DNA of 46,255 nucleotides from Sulfuritalea sp. (GCA_016712985.1 JADJQA010000031.1:1-46255), one strand, 5' to 3'; positions 12,844 through 22,533 are shown, numbered from the stretch's first letter. Notes: generated by a model not told the origin, from the letters alone. Numbers and translations are program-made.

Positions 12844-15708
12844 ATGAAGCAGCGCTACATCGTCGGCATCGATCTCGGGACCAGCAACACGGTCGTTGCC
12901 TACGCCGCGCCGGGGAAGCAGCAGGTCGAGCTTTTCGAGATCGAGCAACTGGTCGGTCCGGGCCAGGTTGCGGCCAGACCGCTGCTGCCTTCGGTTCGTT
13001 ACCATCCGGCCGCTGGGGAAATCAGCCCCGGCGATTTGCAACTGCCCTGGACACCGCCGGACGGCGCCGATACCGCAATCACCGGCCGCCTCGCGCTCGA
13101 TCTGGGCGCCCAGGTGCCGGGGCGGCTGGTGTCCAGCGCCAAGAGCTGGCTGTCGCACGCCTCGGTCGACCGGATGGCGCCGATCCTGCCGTGGGGCGCC
13201 GACGAGGATATCGCCAGGGTCTCGCCGGTCGGTGCCAGCGCGAGCTACCTCGCGCATGTCCGCACCGCCTGGCTGCACCGCTTTCCCAAGGCGCCGCTGG
13301 AACAGCAGCAGCTCCTCCTGACCGTCCCCGCCTCCTTCGACGAAGGGGCGCGCGCGCTGACGCTGGAAGCCGCACGGCAGGCCGGCCTGCCCCATCTGCA
13401 GTTGATCGAGGAACCGCAGGCGGCGTTCCACGACTGGCTGTTCCGCCATCAAGAGGGCCTCGCCGGGGAACTCGCCGAGACGCGGCTGCTGATGGTCTGC
13501 GACGTCGGCGGCGGCACTACGGATCTGACCCTGATCCAGGTCGCCATGCAGGACGGTGGGCCGGAACTGACACGCATCGGGGTTGGCAAACACCTGATGC
13601 TGGGCGGCGACAACATGGACCTGGCGCTGGCCCATCAGGTCGAATCGCTTTTGCCGGGCAGCGAGGGCCGACTCGGCGCGGCGCGCTTCTCGCAGCTCAC
13701 GGCGCGCTGCCGCGTGGCCAAGGAACAACTGCTGGCGGCGGACGCACCGGATGCCGTACCGCTGACCCTGCTGGGCGGCGGGTCCCGACTGATCGGTGGC
13801 GCGCGTACGGTCGAGCTGAAGCGGGCCGAAGTCCTGCAACTGATCGTCGATGGCTTCTTTCCGCGCGTCGCGCCGGATGAGCCGGTACAGCAGCGGCGCG
13901 CCGCGCTCGTCGAGTTCGGCTTGCCCTATCCTGCCGACCCGGCGATCACGCGCCATGTCGCCGACTTTCTCAACAGGCATGCAACGGTCGCGCGCCAGGC
14001 CCTGGGCGATCCAAGCAGCGAGCAGCGGCTGCCGGTACCCGATACGCTGTTGTTCAACGGCGGGGTGTTTCGATCCGACGCCCTGGCTCAGCGCCTGCGG
14101 GACACGCTCGCTGACTGGCGCGGGGCGCCGCTGCGCATCCTGCACAACGACAATCCCGACGTCGCGGTGGCGCGGGGTGCTGTCGCCTATGCGCTGGTCC
14201 GCCAGGGGCATGGGCGACGCATCGGCGGCGGCTCGGCGCGCAGCTACTTTCTGGTGCTCGACGACGAGGAGGACAAGGACCAGCGCGGCATCTGCATCCT
14301 GCCGCGCGGCATCGAAGAAGGGCAGGAGATCCGCCTGTCGGAGCGCAGCTTCAGCTTGCGGCTTGGCCGCCCGGTGCGCTTTCACCTCGCGTCGTCGATA
14401 TCGGATACCGCCTACCAGCCCGGCGAGATCGCGGTTCTGAACGATGAGGACTTCGTTCGGCTGCCGCCGATCGCGACCGTGCTGCCGACCCAGGCCGACA
14501 GCGCCCGGCGCGAAGTGCGCGTGCAATTGATCACCGCGATGACCGAAGTCGGCACGCTGGAACTTCACTGCGTGAGCACCGAAGACGCAGCGCGGCGCTG
14601 GCTGCTCGAATTCCAGTTGCGCGGCGACGGCGGCGAAGCTGGCGATGTCGAGTCGGCGTCGCTGCCTTCCGGCTTCGCCGCTGCCGTGGAATGCGTCGAA
14701 AAGATTTTCGGAAGCGGCGCGCAGCCCGTGGACAACAAGGAGGCGCGCCGCTTGCGCGGCCAGCTCGAGCAGCTTCTGGGCAAGCGCGAGAACTGGGAAC
14801 TGCCGCTGCTGCGCGCACTCTTCGATGCCCTGATGCAGCGCGCCAGGCGTCGGCGCCGCTCCGCCGAACACGAACGCGCATGGCTCAACCTCGCCGGTTT
14901 CTGCCTGCGCCCCGGACTCGGCGACGCCCTCGACGGCTGGCGCATCGAGCAACTGTGCAGCCTGCTTGAGCCGGGAATCGAATACACCTCCGAGAGCCAG
15001 AACTGGTCGGAATGGTGGACACTGTGGCGCCGCGCCGCAGGGGGCTTGCCGGCGCCCATCCAGCAGGAACTGCTGGCCGGACTCGGCCCGGCGCTGGAGG
15101 CGTACGCAACCAAGATACGCAGCCGCCTGGCGACCGCGATTGCCGGCAGTTACGACGACATGTTGCGCCTCCTCGCCTCGCTGGAAAGGCTGCCGATCGA
15201 GCACAAGACCGAAGTCGGCGACTGGCTGCTCGACAGGCTGCGCAAAGGATCCGAAAAGCCGCTGGGCTGGTGGGCGCTCGGCCGCATCGGTGCACGGCAG
15301 CCGCTGTATGGCAGCGCCCACCAGGTGGTGCCGCCAGAAGTTGCCGGCCGCTGGCTGGAAGCCCTGCTTGCCCTGAACTGGAAGAAGGTCGAGCCGGCCG
15401 CCTTTGCCGCAACCCAGATCGCCCGCCTGACCGGCGACCGTTCGCGCGACCTGCCGGCGGAAATACGCGAAAAACTCCTCGCGCGCCTGAGGACGGCCAA
15501 TGCCCTTGCAAGCTGGATCGACCAGGTCACCAACGTCGTCGAACTCGACCGGGCCGACCAGGGACGCGCTTTCGGCGAATCCCTGCCGGCAGGACTGCGG
15601 CTGGTGCCGGAACGTATGCACACAAGCTCGCAAGCGCCGGATTTTCCACCCCTCTCTCCTTGCGGGAAAGGGGCCGGGGAGAGGGCGCGTGACGAAGAAT
15701 CAACATAG
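12844..15708 (+). CDS. Long Hsp70-family protein with C-terminal DUF3731-like extension
   Basis: A 954-residue Hsp70 relative. The ATPase half has YIVGIDLGTSNTVVAYA, LIEEPQAAFHDWLF, LLMVCDVGGGTTDLTLIQV and the adenosine motif LLFNGGVFRSDALAQRL. After the short beta domain (REVRVQLITAMTEVGTLELH, about residue 570) an alpha-helical extension of about 300 residues follows: QLLGKRENWELPLLRALFDAL, QRARRRRRSAEHERAWLNLA, NWSEWWTLWRRAAGG. This matches my memory of the DUF3731 extension of Hsp70 paralogues paired with DUF2760. The last about 15 codons lie inside a REP-like sequence (15648-15690), so the C terminus has been replaced or extended by a repeat. Confidence 0.88.
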   Translation: MKQRYIVGIDLGTSNTVVAYAAPGKQQVELFEIEQLVGPGQVAARPLLPSVRYHPAAGEISPGDLQLPWTPPDGADTAITGRLALDLGAQVPGRLVSSAKSWLSHASVDRMAPILPWGADEDIARVSPVGASASYLAHVRTAWLHRFPKAPLEQQQLLLTVPASFDEGARALTLEAARQAGLPHLQLIEEPQAAFHDWLFRHQEGLAGELAETRLLMVCDVGGGTTDLTLIQVAMQDGGPELTRIGVGKHLMLGGDNMDLALAHQVESLLPGSEGRLGAARFSQLTARCRVAKEQLLAADAPDAVPLTLLGGGSRLIGGARTVELKRAEVLQLIVDGFFPRVAPDEPVQQRRAALVEFGLPYPADPAITRHVADFLNRHATVARQALGDPSSEQRLPVPDTLLFNGGVFRSDALAQRLRDTLADWRGAPLRILHNDNPDVAVARGAVAYALVRQGHGRRIGGGSARSYFLVLDDEEDKDQRGICILPRGIEEGQEIRLSERSFSLRLGRPVRFHLASSISDTAYQPGEIAVLNDEDFVRLPPIATVLPTQADSARREVRVQLITAMTEVGTLELHCVSTEDAARRWLLEFQLRGDGGEAGDVESASLPSGFAAAVECVEKIFGSGAQPVDNKEARRLRGQLEQLLGKRENWELPLLRALFDALMQRARRRRRSAEHERAWLNLAGFCLRPGLGDALDGWRIEQLCSLLEPGIEYTSESQNWSEWWTLWRRAAGGLPAPIQQELLAGLGPALEAYATKIRSRLATAIAGSYDDMLRLLASLERLPIEHKTEVGDWLLDRLRKGSEKPLGWWALGRIGARQPLYGSAHQVVPPEVAGRWLEALLALNWKKVEPAAFAATQIARLTGDRSRDLPAEIREKLLARLRTANALASWIDQVTNVVELDRADQGRAFGESLPAGLRLVPERMHTSSQAPDFPPLSPCGKGAGERARDEEST
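15646..15692. repeat. REP-like palindrome overlapping the hsp70 3' end
   Basis: CCCCTCTCTCCTTGCGGGAA and AGGGGCCGGGGAGAGGG form the common 'CCCTCTCC...GGAGAGGG' palindrome. It lies inside the coding frame and supplies the residues LSPCGKGAGERA at the C terminus of the Hsp70. Confidence 0.65.
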
Positions 15709-15730
15709 AAACCGCAGTTGCAACCTCTTC

Positions 15731-15855
15731 AAACACAGAGAACACAGAGCCACAGAGGTCACGGAGAAAAAACCCTGGCCCACCTGATAGGTGAGTCCTC
15801 AATGCAATTCAACTCTCTGAGTTCTCTTTGCTTTTCTCCGTGTCCTCTGAGTCAA
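15731..15855. repeat. CACAGAG-type inverted-repeat element, copy 2
   Basis: Left arm AACACAGAGAACACAGAGCC and ACAGAGGTCACGGAGAAAA; right arm GAGTTCTCTTTGCTTTTCTC and CGTGTCCTCTGAGTC. The design matches copy 1 at 12675-12840. The two copies bracket the long hsp70 gene. No gene lies between 15709 and 15910. Confidence 0.65.
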
Positions 15856-15910
15856 ATGAGGCTTTCAGGTTCGCTGGCCTTTTGGCACACCCCAGGGGCG
15901 TCGCCGACAC

Positions 15911-18621
15911 CTACTTCAATGCGCTGCCAACGACCTCGGCGACATCCTTCGCCAGTCCCTCGCAGGCGGCTATCCGCTCCAGCGCGGCCCGCGCATGGCG
16001 CTGGCGCACGGCATCGAACTGGCGCCAGCGGTCGAAGCTGCGTGCCAGGCGCGAAGCCACCTGCGGGTTCATTGCCTGCAACTCGATGATGACCTCGCTC
16101 GCCAACTCGTAGCCGCTGCCATCCGCCATGTGGAAGTGGCGCGGGTTGGCGCCGCAGAAGCTGCGCAGCAGCGCATAGACCTTGTTCGGATTCTTCAGGT
16201 CGAAGGCCGGGTGCTGCATCAGCTCGCGCACCCGCGCCGTGGTGCCAGGCAGCCGCGAGGTCGCCTGAACCTGCAGCCACTTGTCGACCACCAGGGCTTC
16301 GTCCTGCCACTGCGTGTAGAACGCCGCGAGGGCTTGCTCGCGTTCGGACAGATCGAGGTTGGCGAGTGCCGTCAGGGCGGCGATGACATCGGTCATGTTG
16401 CCGCCCTGTTGGAACTGCGACAGCAGGCGCGGCAGCACCGAAGCTTGCAGATAAGCTTCATCGCTTTCGGCCAGGAAGCCGAGGCACAGGTTGCGCAAGG
16501 CACGGCGGCCAACCTGCGCGCCATCGGCGGAATAGGGCCCGGACGGCGCGAGCGCGGTCCACACGGTCTCGAAGCCGGGCCGCAGTTGCGCGGCGAGGTG
16601 GCGGCGCAGATTGATCCGGGCGCGATGGATCGCCTCGGGGTCGATGACCTGGCCGCGGCCGGCCATTTCTTCGGCCAGCACCTGCTCGGCCGGCAGGACA
16701 AGGGCCTCGGCCGCGAGCGCGGGAGAATTCGCGAGGGCATCGTCGAGCACAAGGGCACAGGCCGCGACGAAGGCGTCGGGAATCCAGCCGCTACCCTCGC
16801 CGCCGGCCGCGATCCCGGCGAGCAGGACGCGGGTGGCGAGGCGTTGGCCGGCTTCCCAGCGGTTGAAGGCATCGCTATCGTGAGCCATCAGGTGGGCGAG
16901 TTCGAGATCCGTCTGTTCGCAGTCCAGATGCACCGGCGCTGAGAAATCGCGCAGCAGCGAGGCGACCGGAGCCGCTTCGATGTCCTCGAAGACGAAGCTT
17001 TGGGTCCATTCGGTCAGGGAAAGCAGCGCGTGGCACCCCGCGACGCAAGCTCGCCGGCCAGGCGCAAGGGCGCGTCGCTGCCGTCGGGCAGCACCAGGCC
17101 GAGCGCCACCGGGATGTGCAGCGGACCGGTTTCGATCGCGACGCCGGCATCCGTCAGGCGCTGCTCATAGGCAGTTGGCGCCAGGCTTTGCGTCAGGGTC
17201 AGCGTGTAGCGGCGACTCGCGGCATCCCAACTGCCGTCGGCTTTCAGGTGCGGCGTGCCGGCACGCGCGTACCAGCAGCGGAACTGGCTCAGGTCGACGC
17301 CCGAAGCGTCCTGCATCGCGGCGACGAAGTCCTCGCAGGTCACGGCCTGCCCGTCGTGGCGCTGAAAATACAGGTCGATGCCCTGGCGAAAGCCGTCGCG
17401 ACCCAGCAGCGTGTGGATCATGCGCACGACTTCGGCGCCTTTTTCGTACACCGTGGCGGTGTAGAAGTTGTTGATCTCGGCGTAGGAGGCCGGACGAATC
17501 GGATGCGCCATGGGCCCGGCATCTTCCGGGTACTGGCCGACGCGCAAGGTGCGTACGGACTGGATGCGCGTGACGGCGCGCGAATGCGTGTCGGCACCGA
17601 ACTCCTGGTCGCGAAACACCGTGAGGCCTTCCTTCAATGACAACTGGAACCAGTCGCGGCAGGTGACGCGGTTGCCGGTCCAGTTGTGGAAGTACTCGTG
17701 GGCGACGACGCGGTCGATGTTCTGGTAGTCCGTGTCGGTGGCGGTGTCGGGCCGCGCCAGCACGTACTTGGTGTTGAAGATGTTGAGGCCCTTGTTTTCC
17801 ATCGCCCCCATGTTGAAGTCGCCCACGGCGACGATCATGTAGTGGTCGAGGTCCATTTCCAGACCGAAGCGTTCCTCGTCCCAGCGCATGGATTTCTTCA
17901 ACGCTGCCATGGCGTGGCCGCACTGGTCGAGCTTGCCGGGTTCGACATAGACCGCGAGGCGGACAGTGCGGTCCGAGCGGGTGACAAAGCTGTCTTCGAG
18001 GACGTCGAGTCTGGCGGCAACGAGGGCAAACAGATACGCCGGCTTGGCGAAGGGGTCTTCCCAGCGCGCCCAGTGGCGCGAGGCATCGGTTTCGCTGATA
18101 CCGGAAGCGGCCAGATTGCCGTTGGAAAGCAGTTGCGGAAAACGCTCGCGGTCGGCCTCGACGGTACAGGTGAAGCGCGCCATCACGTCGGGTCGGTCGG
18201 GAAAGAAACTGATGCGGCGGAAGCCCTCGGCCTCGCACTGGGTGAAGTAGCCGTCCCGCGAACGATAGAGACCCGAGAGCCGGGTGTTCCTGTCCGGCTC
18301 GATGCGTACCGCGGTTTCGAGCATGAAGGCCTCGGGCAGCGGGCCGGAATCTGCGCCGACAATGGTCAGCGTGGAGTCGGCCAACGTGTAGCGCGAGGGT
18401 GCCAGGGCCTGGCCGTCAAGGCCGACCGCGCGCAAGGCGAGTTCTTCTCCGTTCAAAATCAGGGCGCCGGCGGCGCCCCGCGGATTGCGCCTGCAGGCCA
18501 GTCTGGCGCGAATTTCCGCGTAGCCATCGTGAATCGCGACATGCAGATCGACGGTATCGATCAGCCAGGCCGGCGGCGTGTAGTCCTTGAGGTAGATGGC
18601 GTGCGGGGTTTCGGTGCGCAT
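15911..18621 (-). pseudogene. pepN: Aminopeptidase N (M1 family), one frameshift
   Basis: The 5' frame (18621 to about 17030) encodes the N-terminal domain and the catalytic centre: GDFNMGAMENKGLNIFNTKY (exopeptidase GAMEN motif) and VVAHEYFHNWTGNRV followed by LKEGLTVFRDQE (zinc HExxH plus downstream Glu). It runs to GELASRGATR. One base is missing near 17026, and the rest (LLSLTEWTQSFVFEDIEAA to AEVVGSALK) continues in another frame to 15911. All domains of a normal about 900-residue PepN are present, which argues for a sequencing error over true inactivation. PepN is a cytosolic general aminopeptidase. Start ATG 18621 is the conserved MRTETPHAIYLKDY. Confidence 0.85.
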
Positions 18622-18911
18622 GAGAGATTCCGGCAAAACGTTGAACACGGGGTGCGCGGCAGTACCGCGCACAGGGAAAAGCACGGGTCGAGGAGGCGGG
18701 CAAGGAGCGGTAGCGTAGCAGACCCGGCGGCTCCGCTGCGAAGGTCGCGCACGTCTGGCCGCGAGGGATACCCTGAGGTCTCGGCCCCGCCCTGTGCGAC
18801 GACAGCGGCAAGGCATTGGTTCCCAGGGTCACGGAGCCGATCACTTGGTTCTACACAGGTTGCGGCGCCTCATGGCCTTGCCAGTAATCATGCCTTGGAT
18901 AATTCCTGGAG
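18622..18911. other. Intergenic region between pepN and the rubrerythrin promoter
   Basis: About 290 bases between divergent genes. I see GC-rich imperfect inverted repeats but no convincing gene or RNA. The pepN promoter should lie here. Confidence 0.4.
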
Positions 18912-18928
18912 GATAGCAAAGCGCTATC
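18912..18928. promoter_or_regulatory. OxyR-type palindrome upstream of rubrerythrin 2
   Basis: GATAGCAAAGCGCTATC fits ATAG-N7-CTAT. The phased continuation after N7 (ATAC, then TCAT) partly fits the second half of a tandem OxyR site. It lies about 90 bases before the rubrerythrin start. The only other match I found is 7691-7707, before the first rubrerythrin gene. A CCGACA...TGTCGG inverted repeat follows at 18938-18967. Confidence 0.65.
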
Positions 18929-19020
18929 ATATCTATACCGACAATTCATTGGAGTTATTACTGTCGGATCTCTACCATGCAAAGCGTCAACACCGATCAA
19001 CCACCCAAGGAGACGCAAGC

Positions 19021-19491
19021 ATGAACGGCAAACCCATCACCCCGCAGAACCTCGAATCCGCCTTCGCCGGCGAGTCGATGGCTCACATCAAGTACCGCTA
19101 CTTCGCCAAGATCTGCCGCGCCGCCGGCGACGAGTCGACAGCGCGCGTGTTCGAGGAAACCGCCAACCAGGAAGTGCAGCACGCCTTCGGCCACCTTGAT
19201 TTGCTTTATCCTCCGGCCGCGATGTCGGTAGCTCGCTGCCTCGAAATGGCGATCGCCGGCGAGACTTACGAATACACCGAAATGTACCCCTCGTTCCGCA
19301 AGGCGGCCGAGGCCGAGCGCGACGCCTGCGCCGTGGCCGAGATCGACCAGCAGATCGCCGAATCCAGGGAGCACGCCGAGTTGTTTGCCGAAACCCTGGC
19401 CAAGGCCGCCAAACGCTTCGCCGCGCTGGCCCGCGTCGAAGAGAAGCACGCCAGCCACTATCGCGAGCAGCTCGCGAAAATTGGCGCCTGA
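19021..19491 (+). CDS. Rubrerythrin-family diiron peroxidase 2
   Basis: A 156-residue ferritin-like protein with diiron ligands in FAGESMAHIKYRYFAK, ANQEVQHAFGHLDLL, AGETYEYTEMYPSF and VEEKHASHYREQLAKIG. It is only distantly similar to the rubrerythrin at 7072 and also lacks its own rubredoxin domain. The next two genes encode a stand-alone rubredoxin and a rubredoxin reductase, which give the full electron path from NAD(P)H to peroxide. AAGGAGACGC just upstream of ATG 19021 is a strong ribosome-binding site. The OxyR-like palindrome upstream suggests peroxide induction. Confidence 0.93.
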   Translation: MNGKPITPQNLESAFAGESMAHIKYRYFAKICRAAGDESTARVFEETANQEVQHAFGHLDLLYPPAAMSVARCLEMAIAGETYEYTEMYPSFRKAAEAERDACAVAEIDQQIAESREHAELFAETLAKAAKRFAALARVEEKHASHYREQLAKIGA

Positions 19492-19532
19492 CTCGCGCCT
19501 GACCCCATTTGACAGAAGAAAGGAAATCAATC

Positions 19533-19697
19533 ATGAAGAAGTACATGTGCATCGTATGTGGCTATGTTTATGACGAAGTGGCGGGCGACCCCGAGCACGG
19601 CATCGCCGCCGGTACCCGCTGGGAAGACATCCCCGGTTCGTGGTCCTGCCCCGACTGCGGCGTGGCCAAGGCGGATTTCGAAATGGTCGCGGTCTAG
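19533..19697 (+). CDS. Rubredoxin
   Basis: A 54-residue complete rubredoxin with the two Fe(SCys)4 knuckles CIVCGY (residues 6-11) and CPDCGV (about 39-44), plus the conserved YDEVAGDPEHGI and W-x-D-I-P segments. It is a one-electron carrier between the reductase encoded next (starting 4 bases after its stop) and the rubrerythrin encoded 40 bases upstream. The AGAAAGGAAATC leader precedes ATG 19533. Confidence 0.97.
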   Translation: MKKYMCIVCGYVYDEVAGDPEHGIAAGTRWEDIPGSWSCPDCGVAKADFEMVAV

Positions 19698-19700
19698 CCC

Positions 19701-20855
19701 ATGAAGCCCGTCGTCATTCTCGGCAGCGGCCTCGCAGGCATCAGCGTCGTGCGCGAACTGCGCAAGCTCGACGCGGCCAGGCCGGTCATCATCGTCACCC
19801 TCGACGACGGCGGCTTCTACTCGAAGCCCAACCTCTCCAATGCGCTGGCCTCCGGCAAGAGCGCGGTGCAGTTGGCGCTGACTCCGCGCGAGGGCCTTGC
19901 CGCGCAGTTGAAGGCCGAGATCCGGCCGCACACGCGGGTGACGCATTTGCTGCCCGCCGAAAGCGCCATCGAGACCGACGGCGGGCGTATCGAGTATGAA
20001 AAACTGGTTCTGGCGCTGGGCGCACAACCGCTCCGGCTGCCCATCGAGGGGGACGGTGCGGCGGCGGTGCTGGCAGTAAACAATCTTGCGGATTACGCGG
20101 TGTTTCGCGACAGGCTGGAAGGGCGGCAGCGTGTCGCGATACTTGGCGCCGGCCTGATCGGCTGCGAGTTTGCCAACGACCTGCGCATCGCGGGAATCGA
20201 GGTCGATGTCTTCGACCTCGCGCCGCAGCCGCTGGGCCGCCTGCTGCCGCCGCGAGCCGCGGAGTTCTTTCGCCGCAAGCTGGAGGCGGCCGGCGTGCGC
20301 TTCCACTTCGACACCAGCATTGCGCGGATCGACCGCCTTGGCGATGGTTTCCGGCTGACTGACAAGCAGGGTGGCAGCCACGCAGCCGATCTGGTGCTGT
20401 CCGCCGTCGGCCTCAAGCCGGAAACCACGCTGGCGCAGGCGGCGGGGCTCAAAGTCGGGCGCGGCATCGTGGTCGATCGCCGCCTCGCCAGCGCCGACTT
20501 TCCCGAGGTCTTCGCCCTCGGCGACTGCGCCGAAGTGGGGGGTGCGGGAGGGCTGGTACTGCCCTTCGTCCTGCCCATCATGGCGGCGGCCAGGGCACTG
20601 GCCAAGACGCTCGCCGGAACGCCGACCGATGTTGCCTACCCGGCGATGCCTGTGGTGGTGAAGACACCGGCCTGCCCCACGGCAGTGTGCCCGCCGCCCG
20701 CCGGGGTCCAGGGAGCATGGCGCGAGGAGCCGACGGCCGACGGCGTCAAGGCGCTGTTCGAAGATGCCGCCGGCAGACCGGTCGGCTTCGCCTTGACGGG
20801 GAGTGCGGCGGCCGAGCGCCAGGCACTGGGCGCCTCGATGCCGGCCTGGCTGTGA
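19701..20855 (+). CDS. Rubredoxin-NAD(P)+ reductase (FAD-dependent)
   Basis: A 384-residue two-dinucleotide-binding flavoprotein. The FAD site ILGSGLAGISVVRELRKLD is at the N terminus, the NAD(P)H-binding VAILGAGLIGCEFANDL is near residue 145, and the second FAD motif VFALGDCAEVGG is near 270. It ends with the reductase dimerisation segment. Its position directly after rubredoxin identifies the likely acceptor. The set rubrerythrin, rubredoxin and reductase is a self-contained peroxide-reducing operon. Confidence 0.92.
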   Translation: MKPVVILGSGLAGISVVRELRKLDAARPVIIVTLDDGGFYSKPNLSNALASGKSAVQLALTPREGLAAQLKAEIRPHTRVTHLLPAESAIETDGGRIEYEKLVLALGAQPLRLPIEGDGAAAVLAVNNLADYAVFRDRLEGRQRVAILGAGLIGCEFANDLRIAGIEVDVFDLAPQPLGRLLPPRAAEFFRRKLEAAGVRFHFDTSIARIDRLGDGFRLTDKQGGSHAADLVLSAVGLKPETTLAQAAGLKVGRGIVVDRRLASADFPEVFALGDCAEVGGAGGLVLPFVLPIMAAARALAKTLAGTPTDVAYPAMPVVVKTPACPTAVCPPPAGVQGAWREEPTADGVKALFEDAAGRPVGFALTGSAAAERQALGASMPAWL

Positions 20856-20967
20856 TCCTGGCCTAACGCCGCCTGCCCTTCAAGGGGGCGGAGATTGTGC
20901 CCGTGCCATTGGTGCTATTGCCCTGGCACGAGACTACCTGGTAGCGCGGCGGAGTCATAATGCCGGT

Positions 20968-22512
20968 ATGCCCGATGCGCTGCCTCCCCTGATTGTTGGC
21001 CTCCTCGATCCGCGCTGCTATCCGCATCCGGCGGAACGGGTCGACCTGGTCGAGACGCATGCCTCGTGGCTGCTGCTGGCCGGCGATTTCGCCTACAAGA
21101 TCAAGAAGCCGATCACCCTGCCCTTCCTCGATTACGGCACGCTGGAACGGCGCGAAACCTGCTGTCGCGCCGAGCTGGTGCTGAACCACCGGCTCGCCCC
21201 GGATCTGTATCTCGACGTGACGCCCATCGGCGGAGCACCCGGACAGCCGAAGATCGGCCTGCTACCGGCGCTCGAGTGGGCGGTACGGATGCGGCGCTTC
21301 GACGAGAACGGCCGGCTCGACCACCTTGCCGCACGCGGCGAACTGCAGCCGGAACAGCTCTCGCAACTCGCCGAGACCCTCTGCGCGTTTCAGCAGGCGG
21401 CGGCGGTGGCTGCTCCCCAAACGCGTTTTGGCGCGCCGGACCAGGTGCTCGCGGCGGCGCGGGAGAATTTCGTCGAGCTGCGCCAGCTTTTGCCCCTTGC
21501 CATGCAGCCACAGATCGAGCAGTTGGCGCTCTGGACTGAAGAGGAGTTCGTGCGTCGGCGCGCCGAATTCGCGGCGCGCAAGGCCGGCGCTTGCGTGCGC
21601 GAAGGCCATGGTGACCTGCACCTGGGCAACCTGGTGCTGATCGACGGCCGCGTGACGCCCTTCGACTGTATCGAGTTCAATGAGGATTTCCGCTGGAACG
21701 ACACGGCCAGCGAGATGGCGTTTGTCTGGATCGACCTGCTGGACCACCGGCGGCCGGGGCTCGCCGCATGGCTGCTGAACGCCTGGCTGGAAACTGGCGG
21801 GGACTTTCAGGCGCTGGCGGTGCTGCGCTTTTATGCCCTGTACCGCGCCATGGTGCGCGCCAAAGTCGCCGCCCTGCGGGCCCAGCAGGAAGAGACGGCA
21901 CACGGGCTGGCCGGACTCGACGCGGCCGGTGGCTATCTGCAACTGGCCGGGCGCATCGCCGAGCCTCCAGCGCCGACACTGGTCATCACCTGCGGCTTGT
22001 CGGGTTCGGGCAAGACCACGGCCAGCTCGGCACGACTGCTCGACTCGAACGGCCCGGCAGCCGGCAGCATCGTGCGTCTGCGTTCGGATGTCGAAAGAAA
22101 GCGCCTGTTCGGGCTGGCACCCCGGGACAGCAGCGCCTCAACGCTCGATGGCGGGATCTATGCGGCGGACGCGACGATGCGAACCTATGCGCGACTGTAC
22201 TCTCTGGCCCGCGACCTGCTGGCCGCCGGCTGGCCGGTGATCGTCGATGCGGCCTTCCTGCGACGCGACGAAAGAAGCGCGTTCCGTACACTCGCGACCG
22301 AGCTTGGCGTGAAGTTCCGCATCCTGGCCACGAGCGCAGCCACAGCGGAGTTGCGCCGCCGCCTGATGGCGCGCAGCGGCGACGCATCCGAGGCCACCGT
22401 GGCGGTGCTCGAAAAGCAACTGGCGTGGTTAGAGCCGCTCGATGCGGAAGAACTGGCCACCGTCATGAGTCCTGCTGATGGCCATATCGAACTCAGCTCG
22501 TCACAAGATTAG
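20968..22512 (+). CDS. Fusion of APH-like kinase domain and P-loop ATPase
   Basis: A 514-residue two-domain protein. Residues 1-330 form an aminoglycoside-phosphotransferase-like kinase with the Brenner-type catalytic loop REGHGDLHLGNLV and metal-binding DCIEFNEDFRW. Residues 340-514 form a zeta-toxin/kinase-like P-loop domain with TCGLSGSGKTTAS (Walker A). The architecture is common in proteobacteria and labelled 'bifunctional aminoglycoside phosphotransferase/ATP-binding protein', but the substrate is unknown and resistance should not be assumed. ATG 20968 was chosen because the conserved LLDPRCYPHPAERVDLVETH follows. Confidence 0.88.
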   Translation: MPDALPPLIVGLLDPRCYPHPAERVDLVETHASWLLLAGDFAYKIKKPITLPFLDYGTLERRETCCRAELVLNHRLAPDLYLDVTPIGGAPGQPKIGLLPALEWAVRMRRFDENGRLDHLAARGELQPEQLSQLAETLCAFQQAAAVAAPQTRFGAPDQVLAAARENFVELRQLLPLAMQPQIEQLALWTEEEFVRRRAEFAARKAGACVREGHGDLHLGNLVLIDGRVTPFDCIEFNEDFRWNDTASEMAFVWIDLLDHRRPGLAAWLLNAWLETGGDFQALAVLRFYALYRAMVRAKVAALRAQQEETAHGLAGLDAAGGYLQLAGRIAEPPAPTLVITCGLSGSGKTTASSARLLDSNGPAAGSIVRLRSDVERKRLFGLAPRDSSASTLDGGIYAADATMRTYARLYSLARDLLAAGWPVIVDAAFLRRDERSAFRTLATELGVKFRILATSAATAELRRRLMARSGDASEATVAVLEKQLAWLEPLDAEELATVMSPADGHIELSSSQD

Positions 22513-22533
22513 CCACAACCGTTAGTCCGGTCG

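Noticed and set aside
11311..15633. Very long open frame (about 1440 codons) on the minus strand opposite both hsp70 genes
   Set aside because: It is the antisense shadow of two well-recognised Hsp70 genes in GC-rich DNA, crosses their intergenic repeat, and its residues match no family.
20968..22512. Aminoglycoside resistance gene
   Set aside because: The kinase domain has the APH fold, but the fusion to a P-loop ATPase is a common chromosomal protein of unknown substrate, so resistance cannot be claimed.
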